Positions 1 through 8,406 of a stretch of DNA of 20,969 nt are shown here, one piece after another; position 1 is the stretch's first letter; each line of letters opens with the position of its first letter. This DNA is from a virus, in IMG/VR virus record IMGVR_UViG_3300025881_000101, positions 1 to 20,969 of that record; one strand, written 5' to 3'. A model generated the notes under the pieces. That model was not told where the DNA came from and made no database searches. It worked only from the letters and a program-made list of their open reading frames with translations. The translations under genes were made by a program, and so were the position numbers.

Positions 1-355
1 GACTGTTGATCAGGGTTCTGATCTTTCAGTTGAACTGCATTTAATTAACAAAGATCAAACTAAAAAGAATCTTACTGGTTATACAGTTACCGGCAAGATC
101 GCTCCTAATTACGCTGCATCAGACAGTGATAAAATTTCATTTACTTCTATTATTAATTCACCAGACAGCGATGGTATCATTAACCTATCGCTGACGAACC
201 TTCAAACAGATCTGCTTGTGCCTAAAAAACGTTATGTTTATGATGTTGAAGTTTCTTACCTTACAGGCGATAGTGATGGTGATGGGTCCGCTATAAAAAT
301 TGTAGAAAGAATCCTTGAAGGGCAATTGACCGTCACTCCGTCAGTTACAATCTAA
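1..355 (+). CDS. Small virion structural protein with Ig-like beta-sandwich (3' part only)
   Basis: Open from the left edge (reading from base 2) to TAA at 353-355, giving the last 117 residues; the start lies outside the window. The visible part begins TVDQGSDLSVELHLINKD and continues through LTGYTVTGKIAP, ISFTSIIN, INLSLTN and KRYVYDVEVSY. This alternating strand pattern resembles the small beta-sandwich domains found at the N-terminus of phage baseplate and fibre proteins (BppU-type) and in short structural proteins of marine T4-like phages. A loop with GDSDGDGS is acidic and could bind calcium, but this is only a guess. It directly precedes a tiny gene and the fibre cluster, so a baseplate or fibre-attachment role is plausible. 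The exact function is unknown. Confidence 0.75.
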   Translation, partial: TVDQGSDLSVELHLINKDQTKKNLTGYTVTGKIAPNYAASDSDKISFTSIINSPDSDGIINLSLTNLQTDLLVPKKRYVYDVEVSYLTGDSDGDGSAIKIVERILEGQLTVTPSVTI

Positions 356-363
356 GGGTTTCT

Positions 364-591
364 ATGGCATACAAAATTAAAATTGCTCAAAACAAAACAA
401 TAATAGATAAAATTGTTGTCGGTATTCCTATTTCTTCGATCGTTGAAGCGACAGGAGACATCAATTTATTATCAGGAGTTGATGCCACTCAAAGAGTACA
501 CGGAAGTATTCTTGTATACGATGCTGATAGAGAAATTTGGGTTGCTACATTAGAAGCAGAAAGACAATCAGTTGATGGGGGGTATTACTAA
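364..591 (+). CDS. Small conserved phage structural-cluster protein (75 aa)
   Basis: This 75-residue ORF has a good ribosome site: AAGGG at 354-358, overlapping the previous stop, 5 nt before ATG. Its stop overlaps the next start in TAATG. The sequence has KTIIDKIVVGIPISSI, then GVDATQRVHGSILVYDADRE and WVATLEAERQSVDGGYY. The pattern 'G(V/I)D.(T/S).R..G.(I/V)LVY.....W.A' is familiar from small proteins and fibre heads of marine T4-like phages, where a strand-turn-strand motif is followed by an E-x-Q-x-(V/I)-(E/D)-GG-x-Y tail. No catalytic motif, signal peptide or membrane segment is visible. Its position directly ahead of a fibre gene suggests a small virion or fibre-junction component. The function is not known, but tight coupling on both sides supports that it is a real gene. 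Confidence 0.75.
   Translation: MAYKIKIAQNKTIIDKIVVGIPISSIVEATGDINLLSGVDATQRVHGSILVYDADREIWVATLEAERQSVDGGYY
577..582 (+). promoter_or_regulatory. Purine-rich ribosome binding site of the 408-aa fibre gene
   Basis: A run of six G lies 8 nt before the ATG at 591, inside the end of the preceding gene. It fixes the start at 591, which overlaps the previous stop by one base (TAATG) and so suggests translational coupling. Confidence 0.6.
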
Positions 592-1817
592 TGGCACACA
601 CTTCTCACGATTCTGCCCACGCTGAAATTCTACTTCGTAGAAGTTCAAACAAAGGTTTACCAGTACAACAAAATACAGGAATATCGCTGCTTCGCGTAGG
701 TGAACCTGCATATTCTTTTCTTACAGACCCAGCAGATAATGGGTTTGGCAATGGCGGCGATAGATTATACATTGGCACAGGAACTGAGAATTGGGAAGCA
801 ATAACAAACGGTAATGGTGATAGTGCAAACAGATTTTATTCTTCTGCTATAGCAACTATTGGCGGTAAATATTTCACCGATATGATGAATCACCAGCGCG
901 GCGAAGTAACTGCCGCGTCTGCTCTACTAGTTGATGATAACAAAAAACTCAACGAACTCCTTGTAGATTTCTTATATTTTAACAAAGACTCCGTATCAAC
1001 AGAAATAACAAATGACCTAGTATTACGCGGGGGCACTGGTTTAACCAAGGTCACAGGCGACCTGCAGGTCACACAGAACGTACAAATTGATGGTACTCTA
1101 ACTGTTGATGGTATAGCGACCTTGAAAGCAGGAGCTTCCGGAACGATTACGATGGGTGATCAGAACACCGATAATGTCGTTTTTGGGGCAGATATTAATT
1201 CTGGTCTCATACCCAATATTACAGATACGTATGACCTCGGAACTGCTTTGCAGAGATGGAGAACTCTTTACGCAAGAGAAGCCATCCTCGACTCAGCAAC
1301 GTTCGATAATTTACAGGTCAATCAAGATCTCAACGTAGACGGTCTTACAACATTAGACTCGACTACTATCGATGGTGACTTGAAAGTAACCGATCTTATC
1401 AACGATCAGGTTGTAATTGTTGGTCCCAACGGCATATTAGAAGGTGATGCTAATTTCACTTTTGATGCTACTACTCTTCAAGTTGGTGTAGACTTTAATG
1501 TAGATGGTCTTACAACATTAGACTCTACCACAATTGATGGTGACTTGATAGTAAATAGAAATCTCTTTGTTTATGGTGAACAAACTAATATATCTACTAC
1601 AGAACTATTAATTGAAGATCAACAGATTGTTATTGCTGACGGTGCAAACACTTCGTTGTTAGCAGACGGGGCAGGAATTGCGGTTGGTGATTCCGCAACA
1701 CCAATTGGTTACATGAGATATTCTTACAATGCTAATGACCCTCGTTGGGTTTTTGAACCAAAAATATTTGCAGATGAAGTTGAATTCACAGTAATTGACT
1801 GCGGCACATACGCCTAA
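591..1817 (+). CDS. Tail fibre-like structural protein (408 aa)
   Basis: A 408-residue modular beta-rich protein. Residues 1-100 are a head with GISLLRVGEPAYSFLTDP and GDRLYIGTG, of the kind that starts phage fibres ('GE.AYS...N.LYIG'). Residues about 205-234 carry GLIPNITDTYDLGTALQRW followed by RTLY, the widespread fibre module 'I.P....YDLG....RW..LY'. Two copies of VDGLTTLDSTTIDGDL follow (about 249-264 and 304-319). Then comes a module with ISTTELLIEDQQIVIADGA, also seen in the 1745-residue fibre further along. The chain ends PRWVFEPKIFADEVEF. No enzyme motif or chaperone domain is visible. It probably acts as an elongated trimer on the baseplate or as part of a fibre. The start is supported by the G-run ribosome site and the TAATG overlap. 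T4-like identity is inferred from neighbours; it is not a recognisable gp10, gp11 or gp12. Confidence 0.85.
   Translation: MAHTSHDSAHAEILLRRSSNKGLPVQQNTGISLLRVGEPAYSFLTDPADNGFGNGGDRLYIGTGTENWEAITNGNGDSANRFYSSAIATIGGKYFTDMMNHQRGEVTAASALLVDDNKKLNELLVDFLYFNKDSVSTEITNDLVLRGGTGLTKVTGDLQVTQNVQIDGTLTVDGIATLKAGASGTITMGDQNTDNVVFGADINSGLIPNITDTYDLGTALQRWRTLYAREAILDSATFDNLQVNQDLNVDGLTTLDSTTIDGDLKVTDLINDQVVIVGPNGILEGDANFTFDATTLQVGVDFNVDGLTTLDSTTIDGDLIVNRNLFVYGEQTNISTTELLIEDQQIVIADGANTSLLADGAGIAVGDSATPIGYMRYSYNANDPRWVFEPKIFADEVEFTVIDCGTYA
1335..1664 (+). repeat. Two direct repeats with 165-nt spacing in the 408-aa fibre gene
   Basis: The 20-base string at 1341-1360 recurs exactly at 1506-1525, an offset of 165 nt (55 codons), so both copies are in frame. 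Each encodes VDGLTTLDSTTIDGDL. Similarity fades downstream of the motif, so these are diverged or short module borders rather than a recent full-length duplication. The right limit given is approximate. Confidence 0.7.
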
Positions 1818-1820
1818 ATA
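1814..1820 (+). promoter_or_regulatory. Candidate T4-type late promoter (CTAAATA)
   Basis: CTAAATA overlaps the stop codon of the 408-aa gene and lies 24 nt before the ATG of the 2186-aa fibre gene. T4 late promoters use TATAAATA recognised by the gp55 sigma factor with no -35 element. The spacing would place the transcript start near 1826, leaving a leader of about 19 nt with AGAG at 1834-1837 as a weak ribosome site. It is a one-base variant of the T4 consensus in an AT-rich genome, so it is only a candidate. Confidence 0.4.
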
Positions 1821-1844
1821 CAAAGGTACGATTAGAGAATAAGT

Positions 1845-4800
1845 ATGGCATCTAGAAAAAAAATATTATTTCCGCGCAGCGACATACCAGGACGTGCACC
1901 GACTCTTAACGAAATTGATTTCGGTGAGATTGCGATTAATACGCATGATGGTAAAGCATATATTAAGAAAGATAAGAACGGCGAAGTTAGTATCAATTCT
2001 ATTGGTGCCGAAGATGTAGACAACGTCTATTATGTTTCTAAGTCTGGTGTTCCTGGGAATGATGGCAAATCTTTGATGAATGCTTTCTCCTCTTTGGATT
2101 CGGCAGTAGCAGTTGTATATGCAAAAGAAAACTTCAAGTTTGACGAAACTACATGTGAACGAGACCTTAACCTTATTATGGATGGTGTTCGTTATGACAT
2201 GGCACTCGGTACGAACTACGGTGCGGTAACTGCTGGACAAGCATATAAGCGCGGTAATGCTATTAAAGTGACCGCAGAACAACTCTATCAGACTAGACGA
2301 TCAATTAATGAAGAACGTCTCGGTATGGTTTCTGTTCCCGCAGTAAAAACTGACGCGACTTCTAAACTACGTGTTGCTTCTGGTTTCGATGAGATCATTG
2401 AGATTCTTGTGGGCGGTACTGCTTCTGCATTAGATTTTCCTGATCCACCTGTCCAAGCACAGACTGACGCGAATGCAGCTGCTAATGCTATTCAGACTAA
2501 CAAAGAAGTAATTCAGGATGCGGTTCTAGATTACCTGAACAACCCCGCAAACGATTTCCTCACAGGGTCATACGATGCGACAACTTGTTCTCGGGATGTC
2601 GGTCTAATTGTAAATGCTGTTGCACGTGATCTATTATTAGGCACTGACTACAATACTATTACTGCTGGTTGGGCATACAATAGGTCTTCCTCTGCTTATG
2701 TGTTGAGCGATCAGAACGAAGCAACTATTGCGGGTATCAACTTTGCGAGAGATTACATTATTGCTCTTGCTGGTGTTACTTCCGATACTGACATCGAAAA
2801 CCTTTTCAAGAATGTTACCGATGTCATTAACGCAACGCAAACGGTTTACCCAACAATCAACTATGTGACTACGGCAGGGGCAACATACCAGACGGCAGAT
2901 CGAATTGCGGCAACCACGAACCTTCAAGCAAATCGTGCAACATTAATTTCTGATACCACGGTTTACATCAATGCCAACTATCCAGGTCTTGGTTACGATC
3001 AAGCAAAATGCGAAAGAGATGTTGGTTATATCATAGACGGTTTATCCCATGATGTCAAGTATGGTGGTAACACTGCGACTCGCACAAATGCTCTTGCCTA
3101 TTTCTCAGGTACTGTATCTCAATTAGGTTTCGGAGAAGGCACTGCAACTGTTGCGGCATACAATGATCTTAAAACACGGATCAACGCAGTGGTTACGACT
3201 GCTCCGGAACAAACAGTTCTTGGTGGACTTGTGGATGAAATCACCGGCGTTATCACGGCAGGTAATACCACGGGTCTTTCCGCAGAAGTAAATATCGTTA
3301 CTACTGGATTGACTACTACCGAATATGATGCTATCGTTGCAGGAATCGTAGGTGCTCAGGCTGCCACGATTGACTATGTTGATCTGAATTGGTCCACTAA
3401 ACTTGGTGGATATAATGCCGGTAAGTGTGCAAGAGACGTTGGATTAATCCTTGATGCTGTTGCACGTGATCTTTTACTTGGATCAGATTTTTGGACAATT
3501 GCGGCAGGTAATTCATACCTAAGAGCAAATACTGCTTATGTGTTGAGTGATCAGAAACAAGCAACTATTGATGCTGTTAATTTTGCCAAGTCGAAAGTTA
3601 AAGCATTAGTTGGCGCACTTGATGCAACGGTAGACACGTTGTTTGAACGTGTGATAGATGTTCTTGATGGAACCGTAACAATAGTTCAAACCTATGCTAC
3701 TTATCCCGCAAACGGAACGTATGCATCTTCACAGTTTAGAGATATAGACCACGGAACTATACGATCACAGAGAAATGGTTTGATCACAAGAACTACTAAC
3801 TTCATTACTGCTAACTATCCTGGACTGGCATATGATCAATCCAAGTGCGAAAGAGATACAGGATTCGTAATTGATGCAATAAATATTGATCTGTTGTATG
3901 GCGGTAACACCGCCTCTCGTAATGCTGCACTTTCATATTTTGCAGGAACAAATTCCCAGTTAGGTTCAGGAGAAACCGCACCTACAGTTGCGGCGTACAA
4001 TTTTCTTGCAGGAGATATTAAGAATTATACTTCTGAAAATGCAAGAGTTGATGAACTCATGGGTCTGGTCACTGGCGTTATAACTGCTGGTAATACTGAT
4101 AGTATTCCTGCGGAAGTAGAAGTGGATACTGCGGGGTTGACAACAACAGATTTTGATGCCATCGTTGCAAACAGATTGATCATTCAGAACGATGTCATCG
4201 ACTTTGTAAATGATCAAAACATTGTAGGCAGTTTCGATCAGCACAAGTGTGAGCGAGACACGGGTCTTATAATTGATGCGATTGCTCTTGACTTACAGAA
4301 CAATACAGACTATAATAGCATCACTGCTGGACTCGCATACCAAAGAGGTAATGCACAAAAAGTACAGAGTGATCAATTACAATACACAATCGATTCAATT
4401 AATTACTTGCGAGACCAGATCAACGCATCTGGTATTAACGCAACAAGTCAGACTTTCGTTACGGCACGTATCAAACAGATCACTGAACTCCTTGAAGAGT
4501 CCACCGCATACGGAAAAGAAGACGGAACCTCTATCGACTTTACCGGAACTGGAAGTGAGAGTGCCGATAAGAGAAATGCTGCCAACGCTCTGATCGTTAA
4601 TCGAAGAACCATTCAGGGTCAGTTGATCACTTGGATTCAAAACAATTTCGATTCGTTAGAATACGATCAAGACAAGTGTCAAAGAGACGTTGGATACATT
4701 GTAGATGCCGTGACTCACGATATTCTTTTCGACGGTTCTTTTGCTACTGATACCAATGCTCGTTCATACTGGGTCGGTAAAGATCTTAACATTGAGAACA

Positions 4801-7800
4801 CCACAACGGCATACGAAAGTTTAGATGGTCTCGCAGACATCTGGACTAATCAATTAGGTGCCGGTGAAATTACCGCCTCACTTGCTGCATACGAGCAGTT
4901 AAAAACTATTATTAATAATTATGTCACGACTTCTACGGAAGAAGCGCGGGTTGTTGCTTTAATTGAAAGGATTAGAGACGCAATCAATGCCGCAGATGGA
5001 TCAGCAATTCCGATTGTTGTGCCTACTTTCACTGGCGAGAGCAGTACTTTTCATGCTATCAGATCTACGTTACAAGAGCAAGTAGTATTTTATGCCAATA
5101 GCGTTTTCCCAACATACTCTTACGATCAGGCAACTTGTCGCAGAGACGTGGGATACATTCTGGATGCGTTGACCTATGATCTCAAGTACGGTGGTAACAG
5201 CGCAACCTCTATTGCGATGCGAGCATACTTCTCTATCTTTGGTAATGGTTATGCTGATCGACTTGGTCAAAGTGAACTGACTGCAACGATTGCAGCATAC
5301 GAACAGTTAAAATCTATTATTGCGGGTTATACGGCAGGAACAGATTCAGGTAACATTACTAAGATCCAAAACCTCTTAGATATTATTATTCATGCTGTTG
5401 AGCAATCTAGTATAGGAACTTTCCAATTAGGTGATTTCTTTAACGGAACTGCTATCTACCAATACAATTACCCGACAGGACTTGCAGTAGGTTACGATTC
5501 ACTAGTGTTCCCAAACCTTGTTACTATAGGGGTCTCTACGACAACACCATCAATCTATACCGCATGGACTAAGTTCGAGCAAGGAACATCTGAACGACAA
5601 ACTATTATTCGACAGTCATCTGAGACCGCGCAGAACCAAGGCACCGATACTACTATCTTTTTGAAGTCTGGTGACTACACAGTTAACAACCCAATCAAAC
5701 TTCCGCCCAAGACTTCTATCATCGGTGACGCACTAAGGGCAACTACGATTCGCCCACGCAACGTCGATAGTGATATCTTCTGGGTTGACAATGGTTGTTA
5801 TGTAAAAGAGGTTACTTTCCGAGATCATCAAAACGGTGCAGCCTGTGTGGCATTTGATCCAAGAAACGATGTTAATACTGGTCCGTTCATTACTCAATCG
5901 CCTTATGTACAGAACTGTACTTCGTTGACAACATCGGGTATCGGTATGAAGATCGACGGATCCAAAGTGTCTGGTCTACGATCAATGGTGCTTGATGCGT
6001 TCACACAGTTTAATGCAGACGGTATTGGTGTTCACTTAACCAATCGCGCATATGCTCAGTTAGTATCTTGTTTCACGATTTCTACCTCAACGTCTATTTT
6101 GGCAGAAACAGGGGCACAGTGTTCTATAACAAACTCGAACTCTTCTTTTGGTGATCGTGGTTTAGTATCAACAGGCGGTTCTCCGTCAATATACGATGGA
6201 CTTCTTCACGCAACATATAATCAGAACGATGATGTGATTCGAGTAAATGGAATTAGAAACCAAGACCCTGCAAACTATTCTTTAGAAATAGGTGCGTTTA
6301 AGAAACCAAATTACAACGATGCGATCAAATTTAGTAATGATAATTATTACTACACTGTTCTAAACGTATCGGATGAGATTACTCAAGATTGGGGAACCAG
6401 CGGAAATACCAACGAAAGTCTTCTAGTAAACCCCTCTCCTGTGGTTAACGAGCAGTTCGGTAGTGTTTCAAAAATGTCAAGAGACGATAATTATTTGTTT
6501 GTCGGGGCAAAAGGAACAGGCGCAGCAACCGGAGAAGTCGAAGTCTTTACACGGTCAGGAACATCTTGGACTACTCAGGCAACAGTTAAACCTACCGGAA
6601 CGACCGAAAACCCTTTGCATAATAATGCCGGAGACGGTCGTAGGTTTGGTTCTTCGGTTGCATGCAACCTTGATGGAAGTCTTCTGGCGGTTGGAGCACC
6701 TTTCGATCAGAACGGTGGTGGGTTGGGAGAAAATCAAGGTAGCGTTTATGTTTATAAACGAACCGGTTCTTCTTGGGCATTCGATATAATTTTGCAACGA
6801 CCTTTTGTTGCCTCAACCAATGTTTTACTTGCCCTAGAAACAAAACACTTATCTATGTCTGAAGACGGTAACTGGCTTGCAGTAGCAAGTAGCGTTACTT
6901 CGCCAAGCGATACTCGTGGTCAAGTTTTTGTTTACCAGAAAGGAACAGAAATATTAGATGGTTCCGGTGGCACTAAAGGTATAGAAGCATCGCTTACTTC
7001 CTCATCAGGGGATTATTGGACTTTGATGCAAATAATTACAAGTCCAGTCATTACCAATGTATCTGCGCCATCAGTTTCTCTTAATACAACAGACGGTTCG
7101 GACATGATTGTCGCTTGGGCAGGACAAGCAAATACTGCATACTATTATGCAAGAAACATCTTTAATTCGTATGGTCGAGTTCAGACAATTGTACCGGCAA
7201 TGAATCTTAACGAAAACAATCAGCGATCACCTGTGTTGGAACTTTCTTCCGCCGCTGATTACTTTGTTTATGGTGACGGAAATGCCCCGTTCGGTTATAT
7301 AATTAATCCGTTTACCGATTCTGATGCCGGTTCATTAAATGCGGCAAAACAATCTATTGCTTCGCTTACGACTTCTTCAAGCGCGCCTCATGTTACTGCA
7401 ACTGATCCTGATGTCGATTTTACCAAGTATTTTAGTGCTGGTATTACGGTGAAGAGTCCGGCATGGAATGCGGCAGGTAATAAAACGATTGCTTCATTGA
7501 CGGCAAACACCATAACCTTTACAAATGGAACTGCGGTTCCAAATGCCACTACAACCAATGCAGAGATTTCTACTAATGCGGCGGGAGCAGTCGAACTTTT
7601 CTTCTTTAATGAAGGTACTTGGGGAACGCAAGAAGTAATTACTCATGGTGATAAACAAGGGGTTTCTACTTCTAATGCTGACAATGGTCCAACGCCTAAT
7701 GATGCTCAGAGATTAGGCGATGAGGTTGTTATTAGTGCTGATGGTTTGCTTGCAATTGCTGGAGAAAAGAACGGGGATCGGAACGCAGCATGGGTTGTTG

Positions 7801-8405
7801 AACGCGCAGCTTCTAACTGGGCAACGGTCACTAAACTTCAACCATCTACCGTTCAAGCAGTTTCAGAAGGGGATGCTTCAAAAGATAATTTCTCTGCCAG
7901 TATTGCACTTGGATCTAAGGGAGATTATATTGCAGTAGGTGCTCCTAACAGAACTAAAGATATTGGTGCGACTCCAGCAGAAAACGGGGGAACGGTATTT
8001 AATTACTATTCTATCCTAAATGAAACCGGATCATACAACATCACTGTTGCTCCTGGACTAAATAAGCCATTAGTACAAGGTCAAACCGTTGATTTCCATC
8101 AAAGATCTTTGATTAGTGCCTCTTCACATACTTTTGAGTTTGTGGGATCTGGTACTAATATGTTTGCGGCAGTGCCACAAAACGGCGGTATTCCTAAGAA
8201 AGATCAGGAAGTAATATTCGATTCAGCAGGCGCGGCACAACCCAATTTTGGTTTGGTTTACTTTACCGCGACGGACGAACTGGGTGACTTTAGGATTGGT
8301 GGTGATTTAACCATCAACCGCGAGTCCGGAACAATCACAGGAACAACGTTCGACAGATCTTTGTTCGCAGTATTAACACCTTATATTCTAGCATTAGAGG
8401 GATAA
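1845..8405 (+). CDS. Giant tail fibre / adhesin with Cys repeats, beta-helix and FG-GAP propeller (2186 aa)
   Basis: A 2186-residue protein. Residues 1-45 (PTLNEIDFGEIAINTHDGKA) match the short attachment segment that starts many phage fibres. Residues about 98-1180 hold eight repeats of about 140 residues, each with one Cys in a C-x-R-D motif. Residues about 1230-1500 include TIFLKSGDYTVNNPIKLPPK, TSIIGDALRATTIRP and TSGIGMKIDG, typical of a right-handed beta-helix (pectin-lyase-like fold). Residues about 1535-2055 contain FG-GAP-type blades, for example FGSSVACNLDGSLLAVGAP at 1601 and GDYIAVGAPN near 2022, interrupted by a segment at about 1832-1915. Residues about 2060-2186 (SSHTFEFVGSGTN, DELGDFRIGGDLTIN, FDRSLFAVLTPYILALEG) resemble the C-terminal module shared by fibres of marine T4-like phages. 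It probably acts as an elongated host-binding structure. No catalytic residues can be assigned. It is followed 1 nt later by the 130-aa gene. Confidence 0.9.
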   Translation: MASRKKILFPRSDIPGRAPTLNEIDFGEIAINTHDGKAYIKKDKNGEVSINSIGAEDVDNVYYVSKSGVPGNDGKSLMNAFSSLDSAVAVVYAKENFKFDETTCERDLNLIMDGVRYDMALGTNYGAVTAGQAYKRGNAIKVTAEQLYQTRRSINEERLGMVSVPAVKTDATSKLRVASGFDEIIEILVGGTASALDFPDPPVQAQTDANAAANAIQTNKEVIQDAVLDYLNNPANDFLTGSYDATTCSRDVGLIVNAVARDLLLGTDYNTITAGWAYNRSSSAYVLSDQNEATIAGINFARDYIIALAGVTSDTDIENLFKNVTDVINATQTVYPTINYVTTAGATYQTADRIAATTNLQANRATLISDTTVYINANYPGLGYDQAKCERDVGYIIDGLSHDVKYGGNTATRTNALAYFSGTVSQLGFGEGTATVAAYNDLKTRINAVVTTAPEQTVLGGLVDEITGVITAGNTTGLSAEVNIVTTGLTTTEYDAIVAGIVGAQAATIDYVDLNWSTKLGGYNAGKCARDVGLILDAVARDLLLGSDFWTIAAGNSYLRANTAYVLSDQKQATIDAVNFAKSKVKALVGALDATVDTLFERVIDVLDGTVTIVQTYATYPANGTYASSQFRDIDHGTIRSQRNGLITRTTNFITANYPGLAYDQSKCERDTGFVIDAINIDLLYGGNTASRNAALSYFAGTNSQLGSGETAPTVAAYNFLAGDIKNYTSENARVDELMGLVTGVITAGNTDSIPAEVEVDTAGLTTTDFDAIVANRLIIQNDVIDFVNDQNIVGSFDQHKCERDTGLIIDAIALDLQNNTDYNSITAGLAYQRGNAQKVQSDQLQYTIDSINYLRDQINASGINATSQTFVTARIKQITELLEESTAYGKEDGTSIDFTGTGSESADKRNAANALIVNRRTIQGQLITWIQNNFDSLEYDQDKCQRDVGYIVDAVTHDILFDGSFATDTNARSYWVGKDLNIENTTTAYESLDGLADIWTNQLGAGEITASLAAYEQLKTIINNYVTTSTEEARVVALIERIRDAINAADGSAIPIVVPTFTGESSTFHAIRSTLQEQVVFYANSVFPTYSYDQATCRRDVGYILDALTYDLKYGGNSATSIAMRAYFSIFGNGYADRLGQSELTATIAAYEQLKSIIAGYTAGTDSGNITKIQNLLDIIIHAVEQSSIGTFQLGDFFNGTAIYQYNYPTGLAVGYDSLVFPNLVTIGVSTTTPSIYTAWTKFEQGTSERQTIIRQSSETAQNQGTDTTIFLKSGDYTVNNPIKLPPKTSIIGDALRATTIRPRNVDSDIFWVDNGCYVKEVTFRDHQNGAACVAFDPRNDVNTGPFITQSPYVQNCTSLTTSGIGMKIDGSKVSGLRSMVLDAFTQFNADGIGVHLTNRAYAQLVSCFTISTSTSILAETGAQCSITNSNSSFGDRGLVSTGGSPSIYDGLLHATYNQNDDVIRVNGIRNQDPANYSLEIGAFKKPNYNDAIKFSNDNYYYTVLNVSDEITQDWGTSGNTNESLLVNPSPVVNEQFGSVSKMSRDDNYLFVGAKGTGAATGEVEVFTRSGTSWTTQATVKPTGTTENPLHNNAGDGRRFGSSVACNLDGSLLAVGAPFDQNGGGLGENQGSVYVYKRTGSSWAFDIILQRPFVASTNVLLALETKHLSMSEDGNWLAVASSVTSPSDTRGQVFVYQKGTEILDGSGGTKGIEASLTSSSGDYWTLMQIITSPVITNVSAPSVSLNTTDGSDMIVAWAGQANTAYYYARNIFNSYGRVQTIVPAMNLNENNQRSPVLELSSAADYFVYGDGNAPFGYIINPFTDSDAGSLNAAKQSIASLTTSSSAPHVTATDPDVDFTKYFSAGITVKSPAWNAAGNKTIASLTANTITFTNGTAVPNATTTNAEISTNAAGAVELFFFNEGTWGTQEVITHGDKQGVSTSNADNGPTPNDAQRLGDEVVISADGLLAIAGEKNGDRNAAWVVERAASNWATVTKLQPSTVQAVSEGDASKDNFSASIALGSKGDYIAVGAPNRTKDIGATPAENGGTVFNYYSILNETGSYNITVAPGLNKPLVQGQTVDFHQRSLISASSHTFEFVGSGTNMFAAVPQNGGIPKKDQEVIFDSAGAAQPNFGLVYFTATDELGDFRIGGDLTINRESGTITGTTFDRSLFAVLTPYILALEG
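2139..5330 (+). repeat. Eight-copy protein repeat, about 140 codons, with invariant C-x-R-D
   Basis: The motif Cys occurs at residues 104, 248, 389, 528, 668, 802, 945 and 1098 of the 2186-aa fibre, so the spacing is 144, 141, 139, 140, 134, 143 and 153 residues. Each copy reads approximately (Y/F)D-x3-C-x-RD-x2-(F/Y/L)I-x-(D/N)A. Two types can be told apart. Type A (104, 248, 528, 802) continues with (T/S)(D/N)(Y/F)-x2-(I/V)-x-AG-x-(A/S)Y. Type B (389, 668, 1098, and 945 as a diverged form) continues with YGGN-(T/S)A and a (Y)(F/W) pair about 13 residues later. I saw no other cysteine in the first 1200 residues. Boundaries are approximate. Confidence 0.85.
8396..8401 (+). promoter_or_regulatory. 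Ribosome binding site of the 130-aa structural gene
   Basis: AGAGGG lies 5 nt before the ATG at 8407, inside the last codons of the giant fibre gene. It supports the chosen start, which follows the fibre stop after only one base. Confidence 0.6.
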
Positions 8406-8406
8406 G

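Noticed and set aside
1866-2282. Antisense open frame of 138 codons at the start of the giant fibre
   Set aside because: It covers the conserved N-terminal attachment segment of the sense gene; its own product has no recognisable pattern.
2139-5330. Possible CRISPR or non-coding repeat array
   Set aside because: The units are long, in frame, diverged at DNA level and conserved in protein, so they are coding repeats.
6463-6789. Alternative-frame + strand ORF (108 codons) in the propeller region
   Set aside because: It lies fully inside the FG-GAP coding frame, which has clear protein motifs; the alternative product is not recognisable.
8058-8064. CTAAATA inside the giant fibre gene as a promoter for the 130-aa gene
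   Set aside because: It is about 340 nt upstream, fully within conserved coding sequence (Leu-Asn-Lys), and the gene is already tightly coupled to the fibre.
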